From NCBI GenBank assembly GCA_902801425.1, contig CADCIQ010000019.1, positions 1-37,839 of the forward strand: DNA of 37,839 bases. Direction: 5' to 3'. A program made the translations under genes and the position numbers. Position 1 is the stretch's first letter. Every line of letters begins with the position of its first letter. The stretch is from an uncultured Bacteroidales bacterium. GTDB taxonomy: Bacteria; Bacteroidota; Bacteroidia; Bacteroidales; Bacteroidaceae. Of this stretch, positions 1 through 7,166 are shown piece by piece. Below the pieces are notes generated by a model. The model ran no database searches and had not been told where the DNA came from. It saw only the letters and a program-made list of their open reading frames with translations.

Positions 1-23
1 TTAATTTATTATTCCAATTGCCC

Positions 24-569
24 ATGAACTTATACCTAAGATATTTTGATAATGAGTTGCTGGTTTCAACAGTTGATGAAGCCATCGATTTCCTTTCCTC
101 TATATCAGAGATTAATATGACACGCGAGTTGGAGAAAGACCTGCGTGACTACGCTGCTGCTAACGTATATTATCCAAAGAGATATAAGGTACGTCCGCGC
201 GTATATTTCATCGTTATAAAGACTGAGGCTGCCACTATGGAGGACTTCAAGGCTAAGAAGGCTGTTCGTCCTGTAGATCGCGCAAGCAAGGGTGAGAGTC
301 CTGTTATCGTAGCTCTCAACGATGAGCGTTTTGGCTGGTATGAGGGTAAGCTTGATTTCAAGCGTGTTGTTGTTTCGCCTGCTACTGGTAAGTGTGAGTA
401 TCGTGACACTACATTCGTAGCTCAATGTAAGGCTATGTCAGGTATGGATGCATATAATCGTATATGCGACCATTTGCTCACACGTGTGGATTCACGCTCT
501 CAGTTCCCTTCACCAAAGGGAAAGAACTACTCGTTCAGGTATCTTGGAGCTTGCCAGCCTGAAGCATGA
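24..569 (+). CDS. Conserved hypothetical protein upstream of ssb
   Basis: A protein of about 181 residues that I do not recognise as a named family. It has no signal peptide or membrane segment, is mixed alpha/beta in composition, and carries a basic stretch around residues 45-60 and an FGWYEGKLDF segment near residue 105. I chose ATG 24; an in-frame TTG lies at 18, and the frame stays open to the window edge, so the start is not certain. Its TGA overlaps the ssb start (ATGA, 4 nt), so the two are probably translationally coupled. From memory, an unnamed small gene between mutY and ssb is common in Bacteroidales; the mutY side lies outside this window. A role near DNA replication or repair is guessed from position only. 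Confidence 0.75.
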   Translation: MNLYLRYFDNELLVSTVDEAIDFLSSISEINMTRELEKDLRDYAAANVYYPKRYKVRPRVYFIVIKTEAATMEDFKAKKAVRPVDRASKGESPVIVALNDERFGWYEGKLDFKRVVVSPATGKCEYRDTTFVAQCKAMSGMDAYNRICDHLLTRVDSRSQFPSPKGKNYSFRYLGACQPEA

Positions 570-943
570 ACAAGGTGATGCTTATAGGAAACGTCGGCAA
601 GGATCCCGACGTTCGCTATTATGACTCTGATCAGGCTGTAGCTCAGGTGAGACTGGCTACGACGGAGAAGGGTTATTCCTTGCCTAACGGCACTCAGGTG
701 CCTGACCGCACGGATTGGCATAACCTTGTGTTCTATCGTCGTCTGGCAAAGATAGTCGAGTCGTATGTTCGTAAGGGCGATAAGCTCTATATTGAAGGCC
801 GACTGAAGTATCGTGTGTATGATGATGCCAAAGGGCAGAGACAATACACGACCGAGATTATAGTTGACAGTATGGAGATGCTGACACCAAAGGCACAGCG
901 TCCAAATGCAGAGGCGGCTCCACAGGGAACTGCCTTTGAGTAG
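566..943 (+). CDS. ssb: Single-stranded DNA-binding protein, short, without acidic tip
   Basis: OB-fold single-stranded DNA-binding protein of 125 residues, acting at replication forks and in repair and recombination. The family pattern is clear: N-terminal NKVMLIGNVGKDPDVRY, the central TDWHNLVFYRRLAKI block near residues 50-64, then KGDKLYIEGRLKYR and a YTTEIIVDSMEML end to the OB fold around residue 108. The tail is only about 17 residues and ends GTAFE, instead of a longer flexible linker with an acidic D-D-x-P-F tip. The start overlaps the upstream stop (ATGA). The ssb-gldE order matches other Bacteroidetes. The missing tip implies weak recruitment of partner proteins, and perhaps a second full-length ssb elsewhere in the genome. 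Confidence 0.93.
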   Translation: MNKVMLIGNVGKDPDVRYYDSDQAVAQVRLATTEKGYSLPNGTQVPDRTDWHNLVFYRRLAKIVESYVRKGDKLYIEGRLKYRVYDDAKGQRQYTTEIIVDSMEMLTPKAQRPNAEAAPQGTAFE

Positions 944-959
944 GCGAAAAATGAATAGT

Positions 960-1044
960 GAAAAATGAAAAATACAATATAGTATTGTTGGGTATTATCA
1001 TTACCTAAAAAATATAATCTGTATTTTATAATTTTTCATTTTTC
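960..1044. repeat. AT-rich inverted repeat in the ssb-gldE spacer
   Basis: A 14-nt arm (gaaaaatgaaaaat, 960-973) is repeated inverted at 1031-1044. Similar GAAAAATGAA-type strings recur in other spacers of this window, for example 17146-17165. It could form a weak hairpin; no gene is seen here. Confidence 0.6.
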
Positions 1045-1080
1045 ATTTTTTCATTTAAATGCTTAAAACCTAAATGGTAA

Positions 1081-2388
1081 ATGTTTGATTTAATAACAGA
1101 CCAAATATCACAGGTAACGCTGCACGCTCCCTCTCTGAGCGTGCTGTGTTCGTTGGTGGGAGTAGGTGTCCTTCTCTTGCTTTCTGGCTTTGCCAGCGGT
1201 TCGGAGATTGCTTTTTTCAGTCTTACGCCGAAGGAAATTTCTGAACTGAATCCTGAGCATAGCTCGCGTGACAAGAGCATTCAGATGTTGCGCGATGATA
1301 GTGAGAGAACCCTTGCGACGATTCTTATCACGAACAACTTCGTAAATGTGACGATAATCATGCTGTGCAACTATATCTTTGCGCGTGTGGTTGATTTCGG
1401 TGGGGCGTATTGGTTGCAGTTCCTGTGTATCACGGTTTTGCTCACTTTCCTTCTCTTGCTTTTCGGAGAGATAATCCCAAAGGTGTATAGCCGCATCTCT
1501 CCGCTTATGTTCTGTAGAAGAACGGTAAGGGGAATCCTCTTTTTCCGACAGATGTTCTGGCCGATAGAGACAATACTCCTTTCAAGCGGAATATTAGCAG
1601 AAAAGGTGGTACAGACTAAGAATCACGTACTTAGCGTTGATGACCTTGAACAGGCGCTTGAACTTACCGACAAGGAGGAGATAAAGGAAGAGGAGAGTAT
1701 GCTTCAGGGCATTATCCGTTTTGGCGACGAGATGGTGCGTGAGGTGATGACGAGTCGTCAGGATATCGTAGGACTTGATATCAAGAAGAATTTCGATGAT
1801 GTGCTGAAGAGCGTTACGGAGAATAATTACAGTAGAATACCAGTATGGCAGAATACTCAGGACAATATCCGTGGTGTGCTCTATATCAAGGACTTGCTGC
1901 CACATATTGACAAGTCGAAGAACTTCCGTTGGCAGAGTCTTATACGATCGGCTTACTTCGTGCCTGAGACGAAGAAGATTGATGACCTTCTGCGTGAGTT
2001 CCAGCAGAATAAGGTGCATATAGCCATTGTGGTGGACGAGTTTGGCGGTACGAGTGGTCTTATTACTCTTGAGGACATCCTTGAGGAGATTGTTGGTGAG
2101 ATAAATGATGAGTATGATGAGGAGGAGATGCAATACACCAAGCTCACATACAATACCTACGTGTTCGAGGGAAAGACACAGTTGACGGATTTTGCCCGTT
2201 TGCTAAATATGGATGATGAGGAGTTTGACGATATAGAATCTGATACTCTGGCAGGATTGCTCCTTGAGATAAAGGGAGATTTCCCAAGCATCCATGAGGT
2301 GCTGAAATTCAAGAACCTTACTTTTGAGGTGCTCAAGAAAGAGCAGAGAAGAATATCAAGAGTGAAGGTGACAGTAGGGGATGCTTAG
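1081..2388 (+). CDS. gldE: GldE-type CNNM/CBS-domain membrane protein
   Basis: Membrane protein of 435 residues in the CNNM/CorC (hemolysin C) superfamily. The order is a DUF21/CNNM transmembrane domain (about residues 1-185, with [12 protein letters not shown] near 40 and [11 protein letters not shown] near 128), a CBS pair (about 205-335, beginning [15 protein letters not shown]) and a CorC_HlyC domain (about 345-430). Bacteroidetes homologues encoded after ssb are named GldE for their link to gliding in Flavobacterium, but in non-gliding Bacteroidales the role is more likely ion (Mg2+/Co2+) transport or envelope maintenance. The ATG at 1081 places the first hydrophobic helix at about residues 20-40, as expected. 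The stop runs directly into a heptamer array. GldE versus another CorC paralogue is decided by context. Confidence 0.88.
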   Translation: MFDLITDQISQVTLHAPSLSVLCSLVGVGVLLLLSGFASGSEIAFFSLTPKEISELNPEHSSRDKSIQMLRDDSERTLATILITNNFVNVTIIMLCNYIFARVVDFGGAYWLQFLCITVLLTFLLLLFGEIIPKVYSRISPLMFCRRTVRGILFFRQMFWPIETILLSSGILAEKVVQTKNHVLSVDDLEQALELTDKEEIKEEESMLQGIIRFGDEMVREVMTSRQDIVGLDIKKNFDDVLKSVTENNYSRIPVWQNTQDNIRGVLYIKDLLPHIDKSKNFRWQSLIRSAYFVPETKKIDDLLREFQQNKVHIAIVVDEFGGTSGLITLEDILEEIVGEINDEYDEEEMQYTKLTYNTYVFEGKTQLTDFARLLNMDDEEFDDIESDTLAGLLLEIKGDFPSIHEVLKFKNLTFEVLKKEQRRISRVKVTVGDA

Positions 2389-2389
2389 G

Positions 2390-2445
2390 GTTTAGAGCTT
2401 AGAGTTTAGTGTTTAGAGCTTAGTGTTTAGAGTTTAGTGTTTAAG
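2390..2445 (+). repeat. Eight-unit heptamer tandem repeat
   Basis: Eight consecutive 7-nt units of the form (g)(t/c)ttag(a/t): gtttaga, gcttaga, gtttagt, gtttaga, gcttagt, gtttaga, gtttagt, gtttaag. The array starts two bases after the gldE stop and ends 30 bases before the channel gene. No protein reading is proposed. Confidence 0.9.
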
Positions 2446-2475
2446 AAGTAGAGTAAAACCTAAATTTATTCTGAT

Positions 2476-3300
2476 ATGTTCAAGAAAATCATTGCTTTAC
2501 TGAAAGATAAGCCTCGGTTGTATGATATAGTCTTTGAGTCGGACACACCTAATGGCAGGAGGTTTGATCTGATGGTAATCATCGCTATCTCGGTAAGTTT
2601 GATAGTGATGTTCGTGGAAAGTCTTCAGATTGTAGATGGGCGTTTCAAGCTCGCTATGGAGATAATAGAGGGATGCCTGACAATTTTCTTCACGACAGAG
2701 TATATAGTTCGTCTGTATTGCTCGCCGAGAAAGCGTGACTATGCCCTCAGTTTCTTTGGTGTGATAGACTTTCTTGCAACCATTCCACCATATCTTTCGC
2801 TCCTGATTCCGGTTGCTCGTTATATGCTGGTGTTCAGGGCGTTCAGGTTTATCCGAGTGTTCAGAATCTTCAAGCTATTCTCTTTCATTAATGAGGGATT
2901 CCTGCTTCTTGAGTCAATAAGAAGGAGCATGACGAAGATTCTCGTATATTTCCTGTTCGTGTGGATTCTGGTCATCTGTATCGGCACGCTGATGTATATA
3001 TTGGAGGCAAATTCTCCAGAAAGTGCTTTCTCAGATCTCCCAACCTCAATCTATTGGGCTATCGTGACAATGACTACCGTGGGTTATGGAGATATAGTTC
3101 CTGTGACTGCTACGGGTAGATTCCTTGCAGGTATGGTTATGATTCTTGGTTATACTATTATCGCCGTACCTACGGGTATAGTCTCTGCTACTATGGTTGA
3201 CCTGACTAAGGAGGCAGTCAAGAATGGTCAATGCCCAAGATGTGGTGGTAAGGTTGATGAAAATGACCGATTCTGCAGGCATTGTGGGGAAAAATTGTAA
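2476..3300 (+). CDS. Voltage-gated-type K+ channel with C-terminal zinc ribbon
   Basis: Six-helix ion channel subunit of 274 residues in the inner membrane. The voltage-sensor part is about residues 28-150, with an arginine-rich S4 (R at roughly every third position, residues 115-135). The pore helix leads to the canonical K+ selectivity filter TVGYGD (201-206), then S6. After S6 the protein ends in a compact four-cysteine zinc ribbon (CPRC at 253-256, CRHC at 267-270) instead of an RCK or cyclic-nucleotide domain. Likely function is potassium conductance as a tetramer. The ribbon may help assembly or sense metal or redox state (inference). The start is ATG 2476, 30 nt after the heptamer array. 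The stop lies inside the left arm of a long inverted repeat. Confidence 0.92.
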   Translation: MFKKIIALLKDKPRLYDIVFESDTPNGRRFDLMVIIAISVSLIVMFVESLQIVDGRFKLAMEIIEGCLTIFFTTEYIVRLYCSPRKRDYALSFFGVIDFLATIPPYLSLLIPVARYMLVFRAFRFIRVFRIFKLFSFINEGFLLLESIRRSMTKILVYFLFVWILVICIGTLMYILEANSPESAFSDLPTSIYWAIVTMTTVGYGDIVPVTATGRFLAGMVMILGYTIIAVPTGIVSATMVDLTKEAVKNGQCPRCGGKVDENDRFCRHCGEKL

Positions 3301-3456
3301 AAGACCCACCCCTAACCCCTCCCATAAAGGGAGGGGAATATATACTGAGCTAAACATTAATAAAAATAGAAATAATAAAATCATGCCTCACTCTTTATGA
3401 TATTAATGTATCTACTCCTCTCCCTTTATGGGAGGGGTGAGGGGGTGGGTCTTTTA
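3299..3456. repeat. Inverted-repeat element (about 155 bp) between channel and peptidase genes
   Basis: The left arm (3299-3338) and right arm (3418-3456) are near-perfect inverted copies of about 40 nt, differing by roughly one indel and a few substitutions. Each arm contains its own small hairpin (cctccc, 5-nt loop, gggagg). The interior is AT-rich and non-coding. Related C-rich 'acccctaacccctccc' repeats are widespread in Bacteroidetes spacers. It resembles a miniature inverted-repeat element, though no target-site duplication was established. Confidence 0.8.
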
Positions 3457-3467
3457 ATTTATTGCTT

Positions 3468-4346
3468 ATGAAACTAAACGGAAGACGTGAAAGTAACAAT
3501 GTGGATGATCGCCGTGGTAAGGGCGCATCTGGTATCGCTGGATTAGGTGGCCTTGGAATAGGCGGAATAATAATCTATCTGCTCTTCACATGGATGTCGG
3601 GAGGCGATATGTCTCAGGCTGTGCAGAATGTGGCTGAACAGCAGATGGGAAATGTCACAACCCAGTCGAACAACGGTCGTGAGTTTACGGCTGAGGAACA
3701 GGAACTTGCTAAGTTCTCAAGTCAGATTCTTGCAGGTACTGAGGATGTATGGACGGAGGTTTTCCGCGGCATGGGTAAGGAGTATGTGCCACCAAAGATG
3801 GTGCTCTATACTGGTAGTGTGAATACTGGTTGCGGTAATGGTCAGGCTTCTATGGGACCATTCTATTGCTCTGCCGACCAATGTCTGTATATCGACCTTT
3901 CGTTCTTCACCTCTATGAAAAAACAGCTTGGTGCAGATGGTGATTTCGCATACGCATACGTTATTGCCCATGAGGTAGGGCATCATGTGGAATATCTGCT
4001 TGGAATACTTGATAAGGCTCATTCGCAGATGTCGAAGTTGTCAAAGGCGGAGGCAAATAAGGTGAGTGTGCGTACAGAGTTGCTTGCCGATTTCTATGCA
4101 GGAGTTTGGGCATACCACGATAACAAGCGTTTCCAATCGCTTGAGGATGGTGACATAGAGGAGGCTATCAACTGCGCTCATGTGATAGGAGACAACTATT
4201 TGCAAGAGAAGGCTCAGGGATACTCAATGCCAGAATCATTTACTCATGGCACTTCTGCACAGAGAATGAAATGGCTGAAACTCGGACTTACAACGGGAGA
4301 TATGAGCAAGGGAAGAACCTTTGAGGTTTCAGAGAGGGAGTTGTAA
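3468..4346 (+). CDS. YpfJ-family neutral zinc metallopeptidase
   Basis: Membrane-anchored putative zinc peptidase of 292 residues. A short basic N-terminus (GRRESNNVDDRRG, typical of the YpfJ family) precedes one glycine-rich hydrophobic helix (about residues 25-43). The peptidase domain carries the zinc motif HEVGH (H168, E169, H172). A downstream acidic region with ELLADFYAGVW near 198 supplies the further ligand expected of this family. I chose ATG 3468 over the in-frame TTG at 3462 because family members begin directly with the basic segment. The substrate is unknown; a general proteolytic or quality-control role is assumed. The 3' end runs into a T12 tract that begins the next inverted-repeat element. 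Confidence 0.93.
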   Translation: MKLNGRRESNNVDDRRGKGASGIAGLGGLGIGGIIIYLLFTWMSGGDMSQAVQNVAEQQMGNVTTQSNNGREFTAEEQELAKFSSQILAGTEDVWTEVFRGMGKEYVPPKMVLYTGSVNTGCGNGQASMGPFYCSADQCLYIDLSFFTSMKKQLGADGDFAYAYVIAHEVGHHVEYLLGILDKAHSQMSKLSKAEANKVSVRTELLADFYAGVWAYHDNKRFQSLEDGDIEEAINCAHVIGDNYLQEKAQGYSMPESFTHGTSAQRMKWLKLGLTTGDMSKGRTFEVSEREL

Positions 4347-4350
4347 TTTT

Positions 4351-4643
4351 TTTTTTTTAGAATTAAACGCCAAACACGTACATGGAGGCAAAAAACGCCT
4401 GTAAATATATTGATAACAAATAAGTTAGGAGCATGTACGTGTTTGTCTAACACGTACATAACACGTACATAAGTCGTCATGCTTTGCAATTTGATTTCAT
4501 GAGCAGAAATCATGTACGTGTCATGTACGACTCATGTACGTGTTAGACAAACACGTACATGCATGTAAACGCTTTGATACACAATGCATTATCATGCAAT
4601 TTTTACCCCCATGTACGTGTTTGGCGTTTAATTCTAAAAAAAA
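4351..4643. repeat. Nested perfect inverted repeats with CATGTACGTG units
   Basis: The outer arms are 34-nt perfect inverted copies (4351-4384 and 4610-4643). Inside lies a second perfect pair of 29 nt (4431-4459 and 4534-4562). Nine copies of an octamer-like core (cgtacat or its complement atgtacg) occur. Next to the inner arms the cores are spaced exactly 11 nt apart: aacacgtacat at 4449 and 4460 with a diverged unit at 4471, and catgtacgtgt-type units at 4511, 4522 and 4533. The region has no credible ORF. It could fold into a large cruciform or act as a strong bidirectional terminator between two convergent genes. Confidence 0.92.
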
Positions 4644-4676
4644 GTTCACTTGTAGTCTTTTATACCATAACAGTAA

Positions 4677-4777
4677 GTCCGTTCCAGGTCCGTTGTAAAT
4701 CCGTTCCAGGTCCGTTCCTTAGATTGGGAGGATCATGGGACTTACATGGGAGTTACATAGGACTTACATAGGACTTG
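4677..4777 (-). repeat. 11-bp-period double array, locus 1
   Basis: Two arrays with an exact 11-bp period. Units at 4677, 4688, 4699 and 4710 (gtccgttccag type) are followed, after 13 nt, by units at 4734, 4745, 4756 and 4767 (catgggactta type). Read on the minus strand, this is a 'taagtcccatg' array followed by a 'ggaacggacct' array. That is the same order and similar motifs as the plus-strand array at 16913-17040. Confidence 0.85.
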
Positions 4778-4785
4778 TGGAATCC

Positions 4786-5322
4786 TTATCTGAAATATAA
4801 AAGATGGCATATGTGAAAATATTGCCTGCCGAAATTTGATGTCGGTTCATCTACATAATCGAATTTGAAAGCCATTTCACGCTTTCTAACCCATTGAGAA
4901 AAGGCTTGTTCTATCTTATTTATGGAAATATCGTCACCCAAAATTTTAGTTGTCCCATCTTTCTGAAGAATATAGAACTTGTCTGTATGTATAATACAGG
5001 CATCCTGAGGCAAGCAATCTATGGTCATATAATCTTTTATGAAATCGGTAAACTCTTGTTCAGACATGAATTGAGGTTTAGAAATCACGTAACTTCTTTC
5101 TATTTCATTAGTTTCTTGCCAATGACCAACAAGAGAATAAGCCCACATTTCGTTAGCTATAAACCTTGTTCTTAATTCACGATTTCTTTGAATATTTTCT
5201 TCATTAGAGATTTTATCACCATTGAGATCATAATCACGATAGGCTGTAATAATCGCACATGTTTGTTCATTAAGACGATTCATTAACCTTCCTAATGACC
5301 TGTGAACTATTTTATCTGACAT
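4786..5322 (-). CDS. Hypothetical protein, DUF3293-like
   Basis: A soluble protein of 178 residues with no signal or membrane segment. I do not recognise it firmly. The pattern AIITAYR near residue 22, an SNEENIQRNRELRTRF stretch near 38-53, SLVGHWQE near 63, ERSYVI near 75 and a CLPQDACII segment near 105 resembles DUF3293 (an ITAwNP-type motif, N..R..L, G.W.E.S..V, then a Q-containing strand). That family has no known function. It is transcribed away from the WYL gene. Its upstream region carries an 18-nt element identical to the one before the sigma-like gene at 7167, suggesting shared regulation. The start is the only ATG that fits that spacing. Confidence 0.75.
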   Translation of the reverse strand: MSDKIVHRSLGRLMNRLNEQTCAIITAYRDYDLNGDKISNEENIQRNRELRTRFIANEMWAYSLVGHWQETNEIERSYVISKPQFMSEQEFTDFIKDYMTIDCLPQDACIIHTDKFYILQKDGTTKILGDDISINKIEQAFSQWVRKREMAFKFDYVDEPTSNFGRQYFHICHLLYFR

Positions 5323-5366
5323 AGTTTTTTATATTTAAATTAGACATTCTAAGTGTTTTTACAATA

Positions 5367-5384
5367 CTATTATACGAAAAGAAA
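5367..5384 (-). promoter_or_regulatory. 18-nt shared upstream element, copy A
   Basis: On the minus strand this reads tttcttttcgtataatag and lies 44 nt upstream of the DUF3293-like start. The identical 18-mer occurs on the plus strand at 7121-7138, upstream of the sigma-like gene. The same orientation relative to each gene argues for a promoter or regulator site rather than a transposon end. Confidence 0.6.
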
Positions 5385-5456
5385 TGTGAGGAAACATATT
5401 TTTCTGTACTTTTATATGCAAAAATACCGCATACGAGTGTTAAAAAACTTGTTTTT

Positions 5457-5488
5457 CTTGCCATATCAAAGATAAATGCTTATATTTG
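5457..5488 (+). promoter_or_regulatory. Bacteroidetes-type promoter of the WYL operon
   Basis: A perfect -7 element TATATTTG (TAnnTTTG) lies at 5481-5488, with CTTG at 5457-5460 as the -33 element and 20 nt between them. The predicted start of transcription is near 5495, giving a leader of about 35 nt before ATG 5530. Confidence 0.65.
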
Positions 5489-5529
5489 CAACTGATAATC
5501 TGTATATGAACACTTAACCTTAATACTGT

Positions 5530-6417
5530 ATGATAAGCAAAACGATTCTTCGGTATGTATGGCTAATAAATACACTTCTTGAAGAGAAATCTCTTACTTT
5601 TGAAGAGATTGATTTATGGCAAGGGCGCGATCCCTATCCTCTCCGTTCATTTCATGAGCACAGGAAAGGTATCAAGGAACTGTTTGGTATTGATATAAAG
5701 TGCACAACAAAAAAGCCTTACAGATATTATATTGCTAATCCAGAGGCATTGAATACGGATAAAACGAGGAAATGGCTTTTGGAGTCGTTTGCCATGATGG
5801 GAAGGCTTGAAGAAGGCTATGCCTTGAAAGACAGAATTGTGTTTGAAGATTATGCCAAGAAAACTCTTGATAATCTTGAACTGTTTATTAAGGCTATGAA
5901 ACGTAACTATGAGGTTGTGTTTGATTATTATCCTTTCGACAAATCGGTGGAAACATTCCATCTGCATCCATACGCGATGAAGGTATATAATAAGAGGTGG
6001 TATGTGGCTGGATATGTGAAAGAGAAGGATGCTATACGATGTTTTGCCCTTGACAGAATAGGGGATATCAATATCACAAAGAATACCTTTGAAATGCCTG
6101 ATGACTTCTCGGCTCATAAATACTTTGCCAATACCATCGGTATCTTTACCAATGAGCAACTGCAACCTAAGAAGGTAAGGTTGAGGGTTGGTGCAAAGGC
6201 TGTAGAATACTTCCGATCGTCGCCTTTGCATAAGAGTCAGGAGGAAGTTGCTACGAAATATAATGAGTACAGCGATTTCCAATATCGTCTCTGTCTTACT
6301 CCTGAGCTAAAAACTGCGATTCTCTCATACGCAGACCTTGTTGAGGTTATTGAACCGCAGGAACTTAGGGATGAGATAAAAGAAAGATTAGAGAAATGTT
6401 TAACCAAATATAAGTAA
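5530..6417 (+). CDS. WYL-domain transcriptional regulator
   Basis: A regulator of 295 residues. The N-terminal 60-80 residues look like a winged helix-turn-helix. A WYL domain follows (about 125-205), with the signature tripeptide as W157-Y158-V159, preceded by FHLHPYAMKVYNK and followed by CFALDRIGDI. A C-terminal WCX-like extension covers about 215-290. WYL regulators bind nucleic acid or nucleotide ligands and often control defence operons (for example BrxR and CapW). The next gene, a predicted nuclease, starts 5 nt after the stop, so the two form an operon; the regulator may repress its own operon and neighbours (inference). Confidence 0.88.
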   Translation: MISKTILRYVWLINTLLEEKSLTFEEIDLWQGRDPYPLRSFHEHRKGIKELFGIDIKCTTKKPYRYYIANPEALNTDKTRKWLLESFAMMGRLEEGYALKDRIVFEDYAKKTLDNLELFIKAMKRNYEVVFDYYPFDKSVETFHLHPYAMKVYNKRWYVAGYVKEKDAIRCFALDRIGDINITKNTFEMPDDFSAHKYFANTIGIFTNEQLQPKKVRLRVGAKAVEYFRSSPLHKSQEEVATKYNEYSDFQYRLCLTPELKTAILSYADLVEVIEPQELRDEIKERLEKCLTKYK

Positions 6418-6422
6418 TAGTT

Positions 6423-7061
6423 ATGGAAGCAAAAAAAGTAATTAAAGTAATTAATGAAGTTACGGATGAGACTTTCAAAATTCTGAAACGCATTTATGAC
6501 AATCAGAAAGAAGATAAGGACAATCCCAAAGGTAACAATGGTTCAAGGTTGATTTTTCCACGTTATAGTGAATATAGAAAAAAAAAAACAAGAATTAGTG
6601 AACAAGAACTAAGGTTTGTCTTCGTCGAGCAATTCAATGCCTATTGTGCGAAAAACAATCTCAATTGGTATTATTCTGTTGAAACACCGACAGAGCATAA
6701 ATATGTCTTTGGTGATAAAAACGATCCTCATAAAGCTGAGGCTAGTGAGAAGGGACAATCTGCAATGGTTGACCTCTGTATTCATAATGAGAAACTTGAG
6801 CGTATAGCTTTGGTTGAGTTTAAGGCGTTAAATCCTGATAAATTCTGTTATAAGAAAGATTTCTGTAAGTTAAAAGCAGAAAAAGAAGGTAAGCCAGAAC
6901 TTGAAACTTTCTTTATTATGATGGTAAAGAGTGCAGACAACGGTACATTAGAAAGCATTAATGCCAAAATACAGAAAAAAGCCCCCCAAACAATATTTAG
7001 GTGCTATAAACTTGAAGGAGAAGGAGAAGATATTACCGATGTTATTATAAATTTCAAATAA
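6423..7061 (+). CDS. Predicted PD-(D/E)XK nuclease-like protein
   Basis: A soluble, lysine-rich protein of 212 residues that matches no named family I recognise. It shows the layout of a restriction-endonuclease-like core: a helix with a conserved-type Glu (SEQELRFVFVEQF, about residues 59-71), an aspartate after a small strand (MVDLCI, D117), about 14 residues, then E132-F-K134 in LVEFKAL. This is the D...ExK arrangement. A later Lys-rich helix and FFIMMVK strand follow. Partnership with the WYL regulator (5-nt gap) suggests a regulated nuclease, for example in defence. An A11 tract at 6578-6588 encodes RKKKT and is a slippage risk. The nuclease call rests on motif pattern only. Confidence 0.62.
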   Translation: MEAKKVIKVINEVTDETFKILKRIYDNQKEDKDNPKGNNGSRLIFPRYSEYRKKKTRISEQELRFVFVEQFNAYCAKNNLNWYYSVETPTEHKYVFGDKNDPHKAEASEKGQSAMVDLCIHNEKLERIALVEFKALNPDKFCYKKDFCKLKAEKEGKPELETFFIMMVKSADNGTLESINAKIQKKAPQTIFRCYKLEGEGEDITDVIINFK

Positions 7062-7074
7062 TCTACCCTCCTCT

Positions 7075-7128
7075 GCGGAGTTTTTGCATAGAAACCATCA
7101 CTTTTATGCGGAAACTCCGCTTTCTTTT
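7075..7128 (+). terminator. Candidate terminator of the WYL-nuclease operon
   Basis: A 9-bp inverted repeat (gcggagttt at 7075-7083, aaactccgc at 7112-7120) with a 28-nt loop is followed by tttctttt. It sits between the nuclease stop and the 18-nt element. The loop is long, so the call is moderate. Confidence 0.4.
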
Positions 7129-7138
7129 CGTATAATAG
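7121..7138 (+). promoter_or_regulatory. 18-nt shared upstream element, copy B
   Basis: The plus-strand sequence tttcttttcgtataatag lies 28 nt before ATG 7167 and is identical to the element at 5367-5384 on the minus strand. It contains a TATAAT-like core but not the usual TAnnTTTG. It may be a distinct promoter class or an operator for a cassette-encoded regulator. Confidence 0.6.
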
Positions 7139-7166
7139 AATAAAGTAATCATAAAATTCAATTATT

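Noticed and set aside
4431-4562. Possible CRISPR array
   Set aside because: The repeats are short, inverted, and without regular unique spacers or cas genes; the structure is nested palindromes.
4559-4771. 70-residue plus-strand frame
   Set aside because: It lies wholly within the inverted-repeat and 11-bp arrays, so it is a by-product of repeats.
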